A stretch of 64,000 bases of DNA from NCBI GenBank assembly GCA_040219735.1, contig JAVJRX010000202.1, one strand, 5' to 3'. This document shows positions 45,602-53,351 of this stretch, piece after piece. The notes under the pieces were generated by a model that saw only the letters and a program-made list of their open reading frames with translations, had not been told where the DNA came from and searched no databases. Each line of letters opens with the position of its first letter. Positions within the stretch are counted from its first letter, which is position 1. A program made the position numbers and the translations under genes. This DNA comes from Coleofasciculus sp040219735 (GTDB taxonomy: Bacteria > Cyanobacteriota > Cyanobacteriia > Cyanobacteriales > Coleofasciculaceae).

Positions 45602-45954
45602 AAAATTAGCCTCAATCGTCCTGTTCGTTGGTAAAGAAAGTTTTACGTTTGGTTAACCTGACCGAGGCTGAACCCGTGAAGTTCCAACAGATGTGCCACC
45701 TTTGTATCTGACACAATAAGTTCAGGACTTCAATCCTTTCTGCTGCGGCTGTACTCGATCTGGGTGGATTTTGCTGCTACAATACTGGAACCCAAGCCCT
45801 ACCTACTAACTGTCAGAATTAGGAGAGCGCCTGCTCTTTAGGAAATCATCGTTGCGGAGTTTGACATATATTTATTAACTTTATGACAAACTAGATATAT
45901 CACTCGTGTGGTGTCCTACTTCTTGCTATTGTTTACCATTACACCAAAGTTACC
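45602..45954. other. Intergenic region between Omp85 and the toxin-like gene
   Basis: These 353 bases hold no gene. They should contain the leftward Omp85 promoter. Toward the right the DNA turns AT-rich and a frame open from 45895 runs into the toxin-like gene without an ATG. Confidence 0.5.
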
Positions 45955-46308
45955 TTGTTTGGCAAATTAGAAAAGCAAGAGTTTATTGTTGAGAAAGAAA
46001 GAATAGAAGTTATAAAGAAACATATTGAAGAAGAATTCCACCCTTGGCAGCCTAATGATATTATGATCAAAAGACTACAGCAAGCTTTAGATAATAATCA
46101 AAAAATTAGTGGGGCAGATGCGTGTTTTTATTTTCACGAACTAAAAGAAGCTGAATTAATGGCAAATGGATATACCTACACAGCAGCTCACAACCAAGCT
46201 ATTCAGGACTATGAAGTGTCACCATTTAGTCTTTATCATCCCGATGTGATATTAGCGTTCCCTGATGATTTTAATTCAAATTGGAAAAAATTCTGGGGTA
46301 TTGAATAA
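45955..46308 (+). CDS. Toxin-domain-like protein, orphan C-terminal module
   Basis: The 117-residue frame opens with TTG at 45955, has no ribosome binding site, and no ATG exists back to the stop at 45892-45894. It contains ADACFYFHELKEAELM, GYTYTAAHNQAIQDYEV and SPFSLYHPDVILAF, ending FNSNWKKFWGIE. From memory, similar HELxExxLM...YHPDVI blocks end polymorphic toxins of the Rhs or hemagglutinin type, where they are swapped C-terminal effector domains. The catalytic activity is unknown. The lack of a start suggests a module detached from its delivery protein. The next gene begins 3 nt after its stop, as immunity genes do. Confidence 0.55.
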   Translation: MFGKLEKQEFIVEKERIEVIKKHIEEEFHPWQPNDIMIKRLQQALDNNQKISGADACFYFHELKEAELMANGYTYTAAHNQAIQDYEVSPFSLYHPDVILAFPDDFNSNWKKFWGIE

Positions 46309-46311
46309 AAG

Positions 46312-46860
46312 ATGCAAACTATTAAACTAGATCGTCATGTACAAGCCCGTGTCTGGATTGACGAAAACCCACGAGCTATATATCCCGCAACTGAGATTAT
46401 ATCGAAAAATATCGCAAATGGATTAACAAAAAAAAACAAAAATAAAAGAGGAAGTGTCGAAATACTAATACCTGTTGGTGCTAGATTTTTTTACGGATTT
46501 TTGGGAGCTGAATTTATCCCTAATGATTCAGATAGTTTTGGAATAGAGATATTAGTATCCACAGAGCATGAAAATATTTATGCTGAATCAATCGCTTCTG
46601 AATTCGATCAGATAAGACTGGGACTTCCCAGCGAATACAGCCAAAGTGTACTGGATGGTGCTATTGAGTCTTTAGCTGAAAAAAAACTTGGAGAATTTGG
46701 GTCGGGTATGCTGAGATTTGATCAAGCTGCTCACAGTCAGATAGGTTCTTCAAACAAATTTTTTAGACATATTGCAAGGACTATCGTTCAGTTACTAATG
46801 ATTGATCGCAGTAGGAAGGAAGAAATTAGCGAAATCGTCAAAACATACAGCTTAGTTTAA
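46312..46860 (+). CDS. Unknown protein, candidate immunity partner
   Basis: This 182-residue protein starts at an ATG 3 nt after the toxin-like stop, implying coupled translation. It shows no signal peptide or membrane span. Notable stretches are RARVWIDENPRAIYPATEII-like text near the start, VEILIPVGARFFYGFLGAEF, and QIRLGLPSEYSQSVLDGAIE. No family is recognised. AT-rich composition matches the gene before it and differs from the symporter gene after it, so the two probably moved in together. The immunity assignment is based on order and spacing only. Confidence 0.6.
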   Translation: MQTIKLDRHVQARVWIDENPRAIYPATEIISKNIANGLTKKNKNKRGSVEILIPVGARFFYGFLGAEFIPNDSDSFGIEILVSTEHENIYAESIASEFDQIRLGLPSEYSQSVLDGAIESLAEKKLGEFGSGMLRFDQAAHSQIGSSNKFFRHIARTIVQLLMIDRSRKEEISEIVKTYSLV

Positions 46861-47029
46861 GAACGGGGGAAGGAGATATTGATTATCGGAATAGGTAAAA
46901 CTGTTTGTTCGGATTTTGCAACCTAAAAATCTAGATTTAATAAGGGGCTTAAATTCCAATTGCTCATCTGAATTGATACGGTAGCTAAACCAAAAACTCC
47001 GCCAATGAAACTCTAACCAGTGAAATGAC

Positions 47030-48874
47030 ATGACCGAAAGTGGTGTACTATATCCAACTCAGGTCAAACGTTATCGCAAAACTATGCAACAGGTTGATTG
47101 GCTGATTGTCTTGCTCTACCTGATTGGTTCAATGGGCTTAGGGCTTTATCTATCTCGCAAAGCTTCAGGGAGTTTGGTGGATTTTTTCGTATCCGGGCGA
47201 TCGCTCCCCTGGTGGTTAGCGGGTACAAGTATGGCGGCGACAACGTTTTCCATTGATACGCCCCTTTACATTGCCGGGGTTGTGGGTAATCGAGGCATTG
47301 CCGGAAACTGGGAATGGTGGAGTTTTGGCATTGCTCATCTGGTGATGATTTATATCTTTGCCCGATTGTGGCGACGTTCGGAAATTATTACCGACGCGGA
47401 ATTGACTGAACTGCGTTATGGCGGACGAACAGCAGCAATCTTGCGGGGAACCAAAGCATTTTTATTTGCAGTACCGATTAACTGTATTGCTATTGGCTAC
47501 GCCATGCTTGCCATGATTAAAGTTGTGGATGCTCTGGAACTTTGGCAGAGTTTGGGGATTGAACCGGGAGAAAATCTGAAAATTTGGAGTGTGGTTGGCG
47601 TTAGCATTCTGGTTTTAATTTACTCAGGTTTTGCTGGGCTTTGGGGTGTGGTCACTACCGATTTTTTTCAGTTCTTTTTAGCACTTTTTGGGGCAATTGT
47701 TGTCGCGATCGCGGCGGTGAATCATGTGGGTGGAATTCATGTTCTTGTGCCAAAAGTGCAGCAGATAACTGGACATGATATCTTATCCTTTTTTCCCATC
47801 ACTGATAATTTTCGCTGGAGTGAAACGGCTGGGATTACCGCCAGTACCTTTTTTGCCTATATCTTTCTCCAGTGGTGGACGTTTCGTCGTAGTGATGGTG
47901 GTGGGGAATTCGTGCAGCGTCTGGCGGCGTCTAAGGATGAAGCGGAGGCAGAAAAAGCGGCGTGGTTATTTAATATTCTCCATTATGTAGTTAGAACTTG
48001 GCCCTGGATACTCGTGGCGCTGGTGGCAATTGTCGTCTATCCCGATTTATCAGACCGAGAATTGGGTTATCCTAAACTGATGTTGGATTTTCTACCCCCC
48101 GTGATGTTGGGGTTAGTCGTCACGTCTCTACTGGCTGCGTTTATGAGTACAGTATCCACATCTATCAATTGGGGCGCGTCTTATTTAACCAATGACCTGT
48201 ATCAGCGCTTCATGAAACCTGATGCTCAACAGTCAGAGTTGGTATTAGCGGGGCGAATTGCTTCAGTGGTGGTGACGGCGTTGGGGGCTATGGCAGCGTT
48301 CTTTTCTCAGGATGTGGCGACTGTCTTTCGGTTAGTGATTGCCATTGGCACAGGTCCTGGCTTAGTCTTAATTCTACGCTGGTTTTGGTGGCGGATCAAC
48401 GCGACGGCTGAACTGACGGCAATGTTGGGTGGGTTTATTGTGGGGTTGACGACTAGTATTGTCCCGGTTATCCAGATTGAGGAGTTTGGCTTGCGTCTGT
48501 TGGTGACGACAGCCATTACCAGTGTGTTATGGATTACGGCAATGTTGGTGACACCGCCAGAATCTGAGGCGACTCTGGAGGCGTTTTATCGCCAGGTTCG
48601 TCCAGCAGGTCCTGGTTGGCAACGTCAACAGGAAAGCACAGGGTTACTACCGATGCAAAACCTGGGACAGGATATTAAACGGGTACTTGCTGCCATTTTA
48701 TTGTTATTTGGTGCTATGTTTGCGATCGGAGGGTTTTTGCTGCTGCAACCCCTGACGGGTTGGGTGTCCCTCATCGCCACGGTGAGTGGTGCAATGTGGC
48801 TGCGTCAGCTTAATCGGAAAAAACCTTTACCTGTACCCAGACCAGGATTAGATGATCGGGATTATGATGCTTAG
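47030..48874 (+). CDS. Sodium:solute symporter (SSS family)
   Basis: A 614-residue transporter with about 13-14 spans. Family features include YLIGSMGLGLYLSRKASGSL, DFFVSGRSLPWWLAGTSMAA (the FFVAGRxLPWW type signature), SGFAGLWGVVTTDFFQFFLA, and FMSTVSTSINWGASYLTNDL, close to the Na+-binding segment of SSS proteins. It imports an unidentified organic solute with Na+, consistent with a marine or salt-adapted host. An internal ATG at 47084 (MQQVDW) is a possible alternative start just before the first span. A palindromic hairpin follows the stop. Confidence 0.92.
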   Translation: MTESGVLYPTQVKRYRKTMQQVDWLIVLLYLIGSMGLGLYLSRKASGSLVDFFVSGRSLPWWLAGTSMAATTFSIDTPLYIAGVVGNRGIAGNWEWWSFGIAHLVMIYIFARLWRRSEIITDAELTELRYGGRTAAILRGTKAFLFAVPINCIAIGYAMLAMIKVVDALELWQSLGIEPGENLKIWSVVGVSILVLIYSGFAGLWGVVTTDFFQFFLALFGAIVVAIAAVNHVGGIHVLVPKVQQITGHDILSFFPITDNFRWSETAGITASTFFAYIFLQWWTFRRSDGGGEFVQRLAASKDEAEAEKAAWLFNILHYVVRTWPWILVALVAIVVYPDLSDRELGYPKLMLDFLPPVMLGLVVTSLLAAFMSTVSTSINWGASYLTNDLYQRFMKPDAQQSELVLAGRIASVVVTALGAMAAFFSQDVATVFRLVIAIGTGPGLVLILRWFWWRINATAELTAMLGGFIVGLTTSIVPVIQIEEFGLRLLVTTAITSVLWITAMLVTPPESEATLEAFYRQVRPAGPGWQRQQESTGLLPMQNLGQDIKRVLAAILLLFGAMFAIGGFLLLQPLTGWVSLIATVSGAMWLRQLNRKKPLPVPRPGLDDRDYDA

Positions 48875-48877
48875 AGT

Positions 48878-48902
48878 AGAGACGTTCCGGCGGAACGTCT
48901 CT
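48878..48902. repeat. Hairpin AGAGACGTTCCG-G-CGGAACGTCTCT
   Basis: Perfect 12-bp arms around one base, starting 4 bp after the symporter stop. Same family as 15916, 19089 and 32216. Its position suggests that it ends or stabilises the symporter transcript. Confidence 0.8.
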
Positions 48903-49032
48903 CTATCATTCTACAGGTAGCGAATGTGACCATTGGGGAGGATTTCAGTAGATAATTTGATTAAACCGATGTTCTAAGTAATTCTAAAATAGATAAGAAT
49001 AGCGTTACAAATCTTTACCCTACTGCATACCT

Positions 49033-49194
49033 ATGTCTATTTTTCGCCAGTATATTGCCCCTTTTCTGATCGTCTTAGTTTTTGTCGTCGCATTACTCGC
49101 CGTTAGCGCTCGCATCTTTTTGCCCAATGATATGGCAGCGCCTGCACCTATTGAAGAGACGAATTCAGTTAGCATGAGGGGATTGGGGAAGTGA
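49033..49194 (+). CDS. 53-residue single-span membrane protein
   Basis: The ATG at 49033 opens a 53-codon frame: MSIFRQYIAPFLIVLVFVVA, then LLAVSARIFLPNDMAAPAPI and a polar tail ending GLGK. One hydrophobic segment (about 9-30) is followed by a Pro/Ala-rich stretch. I recall very similar short proteins in other cyanobacteria, with no function assigned. The codon pattern and clean span support a real gene. It lies between the symporter and a GNAT gene on the same strand, with 158 bp before it. Confidence 0.7.
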   Translation: MSIFRQYIAPFLIVLVFVVALLAVSARIFLPNDMAAPAPIEETNSVSMRGLGK

Positions 49195-49283
49195 GAGAGT
49201 TTTGAGTTTTGAGTTTTGACCCTTCACGACTATCGTTTCTTATCATAAGGGATGGGACTTGCGCCCGCCCCTGTTCCAGACTT

Positions 49284-49348
49284 TAAGACGCGCCATGGCA
49301 CGTCTCTACAGGCTCCCCCGCTCCCAGAGGCACCATGGCACGTCTGGA
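49284..49348. repeat. Two imperfect CACCATGGCACGTCT-type palindromes
   Basis: GACGCGCCATGGCACGTC near 49287 and CAGAGGCACCATGGCACGTCTGG near 49325 are tandem relatives of the hairpin at 38172. They fill the gap before the GNAT gene, where no small gene is evident. Confidence 0.6.
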
Positions 49349-49376
49349 ACCTTGCTGCCTCAACCTACTTTGTTAG

Positions 49377-49868
49377 ATGCGTACATTTTTAATACCGGGC
49401 TATCAGCTACGAGTTGGTTCTCGATTAGAGAAGGCAACCCTGCTGAAGTTTCTTCAACTCAGTTACCAAGAGCTTTTTTCTCAACAGCAGGATTTTTCTC
49501 ATTTAGAAGAAACGGTAAGGCGGTATTTTTGTCAAGACACACCGTTGTGGTGGGTAGAATTAGCCAATCCTGAGGGTGACGCTGCACCATCACATCAACC
49601 TGTTGCTGGTCTGTGGCTGGGAAATGCAATTGATCAGGTCACCGGCGATCGCCATGCCCATGTTTTTTTGCTGTATGTGATGCCAGACCATCGGCGTCGG
49701 GGTATTGGTTCGGCGCTGATGTGCCATGGGGAGAATTGGGCGAGAGAGCGGGGCGATCGCCAAATTGGGTTGCAAGTGTTTCAGTCTAATCCATCGGCTG
49801 TGCGTCTTTATGATAAGTTAGGATTCCAAACCCAGTCCCTTTGGATGGTAAAACCGTTCTCTGGATAA
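49377..49868 (+). CDS. GNAT-family N-acetyltransferase
   Basis: The 163-residue protein has the GNAT acetyl-CoA core: VAGLWLGNAID and HAHVFLLYVMPDHRRRGIGSA, where RRRGIGSAL is motif A (R/Q-x2-G-x-G/A), then IGLQVFQSNPSAVRLYDKLG, the typical motif B with the Tyr. Substrate is unknown; GNATs acetylate amines on small molecules or proteins. The start MRTFLIPGYQLRVGS looks natural, but no strong ribosome binding site is seen. It is 124 bp upstream of the HEAT-repeat gene. Confidence 0.9.
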   Translation: MRTFLIPGYQLRVGSRLEKATLLKFLQLSYQELFSQQQDFSHLEETVRRYFCQDTPLWWVELANPEGDAAPSHQPVAGLWLGNAIDQVTGDRHAHVFLLYVMPDHRRRGIGSALMCHGENWARERGDRQIGLQVFQSNPSAVRLYDKLGFQTQSLWMVKPFSG

Positions 49869-49992
49869 GCGTTGTGACCCTCTAAAGACCTTGGAGAGCC
49901 TGCTTTGGGGTGCGAAAATTATGTAATGGATAAGTTGACAAAGGACAAATAACAAATGACAAATAACCGTCGAATAAGATATTTTTTAAAAT

Positions 49993-50751
49993 ATGTATGA
50001 TAACGACGAGCTAAGATTAATCGAGGCGGCAGGTGAGCTAGAAAGCCCTCTGGATGAAATAGAGCCAATTGATGAACACTCAGAGGCGACTCAACCCGAT
50101 CCAGAAGCGATGCTGGCTCTGCTAACCGCTGGCCAAACGCCCCAACGGATGCTGGCGGCGCGGGCTTTTTGTGAACTTCAAGATAAACGGGCAATTCCCC
50201 ATCTGATTAATCTGTTAAATGATGTCTGTCCTTTGGTACGGGTCAGTGCAGCTTATGCCTTGGGACGCAATCCCGACCCGACAGCCGTAGATCCGTTAAT
50301 TGAGCAACTGAACCGGGATTGGAATGGTTATGTGCGTAAAGGGGTCGTTTGGGCATTAGGGAATTGCCGCGATCGCAGAGCATTGCCAAGCTTGATTGAT
50401 GCCTTATGTACAGATATCTCTGCCGTGCGTTTGTGGGCAGCAAGTTCCCTGGCACAAATGGCGAAGTTGGACTATGACGATATAGTCGCCTGTATTCCCC
50501 CGTTAATTACCGCCTTAAAACAAGATCCTATGGCAGCAGTACGCAGTAACTGTGCCTGGTCATTAGGGCAGCTTTGTCGAGAACTACCCTCCAATGCTAT
50601 CTATGCGGGTGCGGTTGACGGTTTAATTGAAGCCTTTGCCGAAGATGAAGATATGGGCGTGCGGGAAGATGGGAAAGCAGCCCTGTTGAGAGTGGGCGAT
50701 CCCCGTGCCTTACAGATGATTGAGGAACTTGAGCTAGAAGGACTGTTTTAG
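49993..50751 (+). CDS. HEAT-repeat protein (phycobilin-lyase-like HEAT)
   Basis: A 252-residue protein. After an acidic leader (about 1-45) it has five to six HEAT units: DKRAIPHLINLLNDVCPLVR, VSAAYALGRNPDPTAVDPLI, VRKGVVWALGNCRDRRALPS, VRLWAASSLAQMAKL and VRSNCAWSLGQL. The repeats match the PBS-lyase HEAT-like type seen in CpcE/CpcF bilin lyases and in many other cyanobacterial scaffold proteins. Absence of phycobiliprotein genes nearby argues against a confident lyase call, so a binding or scaffold role is safer. Confidence 0.88.
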   Translation: MYDNDELRLIEAAGELESPLDEIEPIDEHSEATQPDPEAMLALLTAGQTPQRMLAARAFCELQDKRAIPHLINLLNDVCPLVRVSAAYALGRNPDPTAVDPLIEQLNRDWNGYVRKGVVWALGNCRDRRALPSLIDALCTDISAVRLWAASSLAQMAKLDYDDIVACIPPLITALKQDPMAAVRSNCAWSLGQLCRELPSNAIYAGAVDGLIEAFAEDEDMGVREDGKAALLRVGDPRALQMIEELELEGLF

Positions 50752-50957
50752 CGGATTGGTCATTGGTAATTTGTTTGCTCCCCCAGCGCCCTATTCCCTA
50801 TTGCTTATCAACAGCTTCTCTCTACAGACTGATGAACTTTTTATGCCTGCTTCTCAAAATAGAAAGGAGAAGCACAACGCAACACTAATCCGAGTCCTGC
50901 ATGCTGGCAGGTTTATCGGTGCTCAAGCATAAATAGAGAGAAAATAGAGAGAAAAAT

Positions 50958-51536
50958 ATGGCTGTAGCACAATCACAATTAAAACATGCAATTGGTGTCT
51001 TTCCTAGCCGTCAACAGGCAGAAAATGCGCTCATGGAACTCAGAGATAGAGGATTTGATCTGAATCGAGTTTCTGTGATTGCCAAAGACGCTAGTCTCAA
51101 CGACAAAATTGGCGGTACTGACCTGCATAAAAGCGATGGCAACCATGCGGGAGAAGGCGCAAAAGCGGGTGCAGCGGCTGGTGGTACGGTAGGAGGTATC
51201 CTAGGCTTAATTGGTGGTCTAGGCGTACTGGCAATTCCTGGTGTCGGTGTAGCGACAGAATTAGGCGTTATTTTAGCGAATACTCTTCTAGGAGGCGTTA
51301 TTGGTGGCGCAGGCGGCGGTTTAGTTGGTGCCCTGATTGGTTGGGGAATACCTGAAGATGCCGCTAAACATTATGACGAACGAGTTTCCGTTGGGGATTA
51401 CGTGGTCATTGTAGAGGGTAGTGAAACCGAGATCCTGAATATGAGACCTATTTTGCAAAATCGAGGAATTCAGGATTGGGCTGTCTATAATGCACCTGGC
51501 GTCAATACCAATCCTCAGATGGGCGGTAGAGTGTAG
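50958..51536 (+). CDS. General stress protein (YflT/GSP17M-like) with glycine-rich membrane segment
   Basis: A 192-residue protein that starts with the GSP17M/YflT pattern: AIGVFPSRQQAENALMELRD followed by GFDLNRVSVIAKDAS. A glycine/alanine-rich hydrophobic centre (about 75-125, GAAAGGTVGGILGLIGGLGV) resembles the glycine-zipper hairpins of small membrane proteins. It ends with a ferredoxin-like strand pattern YVVIVEGSETEI. Homologues are usually stress-induced. The ATG follows two copies of AAATAGAGAGA. A good terminator follows at 51586. Confidence 0.85.
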   Translation: MAVAQSQLKHAIGVFPSRQQAENALMELRDRGFDLNRVSVIAKDASLNDKIGGTDLHKSDGNHAGEGAKAGAAAGGTVGGILGLIGGLGVLAIPGVGVATELGVILANTLLGGVIGGAGGGLVGALIGWGIPEDAAKHYDERVSVGDYVVIVEGSETEILNMRPILQNRGIQDWAVYNAPGVNTNPQMGGRV

Positions 51537-51585
51537 GCAGATAGAAGGATGGGCAATGTTCATCCTATAAATAAAGTAAACTTGG

Positions 51586-51620
51586 AAACAGCGGGGATCA
51601 GTCCTCGCCGTTTGTTTTTT
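51586..51620 (+). terminator. Intrinsic terminator after the stress protein gene
   Basis: AAACaGCGgGGA, loop TCAG, TCCtCGCcGTTT, then a T-run. It lies 50 bp after the stop at 51536. Confidence 0.75.
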
Positions 51621-51732
51621 GGCATAATTCTAGGCAACCCATTCACCAAACCCTTATCATGGAAGCATTTCAGTTAATTGTGTTTCTTCCATCTACAACG
51701 GATGCGTGAAGCGGAGCTTGTCTAAAGATTTT

Positions 51733-53229
51733 ATGTCTCCACAGACGAATGAAGACTATCTTGCCTTACTCAGGCAAGGGGTGGAGGTATGGAATGCGTG
51801 GAAGGCACACCACCCCGATATCCGACCCAATCTCTGCTTTGCTACGGGCAAGGGCTTTGCCATCCAAGGGGCAAAACTCAGTGGCGTGGATTTGAGTCGG
51901 GCAAACCTGAGTCAGGCAGATTTGAGTAAAGCGGATCTGACTGGTGCGAACCTCAGCGAAGCATTTTTGAGTGAGGCATATTTGAGTCAGGCAGATTTGA
52001 TTGGTGCGAACCTCACGGCGGCAGATCTCAGAGGTGCTGATTTAATTAGTGCTAACCTGATTGGTGCGAACCTGAATAACATCTATCTGAGTGGCGCTGA
52101 TTTGACTAAAGCCAACCTCAGTGGTGCTGATTTAGTTGGGGCAAAACTGATTGGCGCTAAGTTGAGTGGAACTAATCTCAGTGGTGCAAATCTGAGTGGG
52201 GCGAATCTCAGTGGTGCCCACCTTGTCGGTGCGAATCTCAGGGGGGCAAATCTTAAGGAAGCCTATTGCTCTCAAGCCAATCTTCGGGGTGCCAACCTAC
52301 AACGCTGCAAAGCCCTCAACACCGATTTTCACCAAGCCATATTCACCGCCGCCTGTCTGGAAGACTGGCACATCAATAGCGGGACGAATTTAGCTGAGGT
52401 GATTTGTGAGTACATTTATTTACAAACCGATCAAAACGAACGCCGTCCCCATCAGGGAATTTTTGCCCTTGGAGAATTCACGAGGGTTTTTCAAGTCCCC
52501 TTAGAAACAGTCAATTTAATTTTCCGCAATGGTATTGATTGGCAAGCATTCTTTGCCGCCTTTCAAGCCTGTCAAGCCCAGGATGGAAGTAACATCCTCA
52601 CGATTCAATCTTTAGAAAATCGCCCTGATGGGGTATTAACCATCCGGATTGCCATTCCTATCGATGCCAATCGGATTGAGGTTGAGCATTTCCTCAATCG
52701 TGAGTACGATGCCCAAATCCAGGCGATCGATAAAGACTATCGTTATCAGTTAAAGGTGAAATATGAGCAAGTTGCTGCCTATCGTCAGCAGAGTGCCAAT
52801 TTAACTGAGATTTTGCAACGGTTGGCAGAGAGAACCGTGAATCCAAGTCAAACGATTAATGTAGAGGCAAGACGCTTAGTTGAACCCCTAACCTCTAACC
52901 CGCCAGATCAGGGTGAGTCCGTGGAAAATTACCCGTCTCTTAACTGTGCGATCGCACCCCCTTATACCCTAGAACAAAAGCAACGACTGATCGATACCGC
53001 GACCAAAATTCAAAAGTTACTCCAACAACTCGATCACACCTATCCCACGAATACACCTCTGGAAAAACAGCGGGTGGTTCTCCAGGTACTAGAGAGGATT
53101 GAGAATAATCCGATCCTGAAAGCTTCTGTCGTTGAAGGCTTAAAAAACGTGCCGAGTCAGGTATTAAAAGAGTTGATTAATCATCCTTTAGTCAATGTGC
53201 TTCTGGCAGCGTTAGAAGAATATCAGTAA
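51733..53229 (+). CDS. Pentapeptide-repeat protein with C-terminal helical domain
   Basis: I take the ATG at 51733 (MSPQTNEDYLALLRQGVEVW, 498 residues); a GTG at 51706 would add nine residues. Relatives open with a similar EDYLALLRQGVxxWNxW helix. Roughly residues 45-200 are about thirty A(D/N)LSxA pentapeptides forming a right-handed beta-helix. A conserved cyanobacterial tail (about 215-350: ICEYIYLQTDQNERRPHQGI, GEFTRVFQVPLETVNLIF, NGIDWQAFFAAFQACQ) precedes a coiled helical end. The tail often accompanies pentapeptide repeats in cyanobacteria; its role is unknown. The cyclase-TIR-AAA gene follows on the same strand after 122 bp. Confidence 0.88.
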   Translation: MSPQTNEDYLALLRQGVEVWNAWKAHHPDIRPNLCFATGKGFAIQGAKLSGVDLSRANLSQADLSKADLTGANLSEAFLSEAYLSQADLIGANLTAADLRGADLISANLIGANLNNIYLSGADLTKANLSGADLVGAKLIGAKLSGTNLSGANLSGANLSGAHLVGANLRGANLKEAYCSQANLRGANLQRCKALNTDFHQAIFTAACLEDWHINSGTNLAEVICEYIYLQTDQNERRPHQGIFALGEFTRVFQVPLETVNLIFRNGIDWQAFFAAFQACQAQDGSNILTIQSLENRPDGVLTIRIAIPIDANRIEVEHFLNREYDAQIQAIDKDYRYQLKVKYEQVAAYRQQSANLTEILQRLAERTVNPSQTINVEARRLVEPLTSNPPDQGESVENYPSLNCAIAPPYTLEQKQRLIDTATKIQKLLQQLDHTYPTNTPLEKQRVVLQVLERIENNPILKASVVEGLKNVPSQVLKELINHPLVNVLLAALEEYQ

Positions 53230-53351
53230 AACCTTTAGAGAAGTAAAACCTTTAGAGAACTCCCTAGTCAGATGGAGAAACTCTCAGGACAAGACTATAC
53301 TGAAATACAGAGACTAAAACCAAGTCTATCTACCGATGCGGCAGCTTGCCC

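Noticed and set aside
49259..49573. 104-codon plus-strand frame before and across the GNAT start
   Set aside because: It is out of frame with the GNAT domain and its first part translates two dispersed palindromes.
51733..52330. Dense short repeats that could suggest a CRISPR array or satellite
   Set aside because: They are the coding repeats of a pentapeptide protein, in frame throughout and without spacers of constant length.
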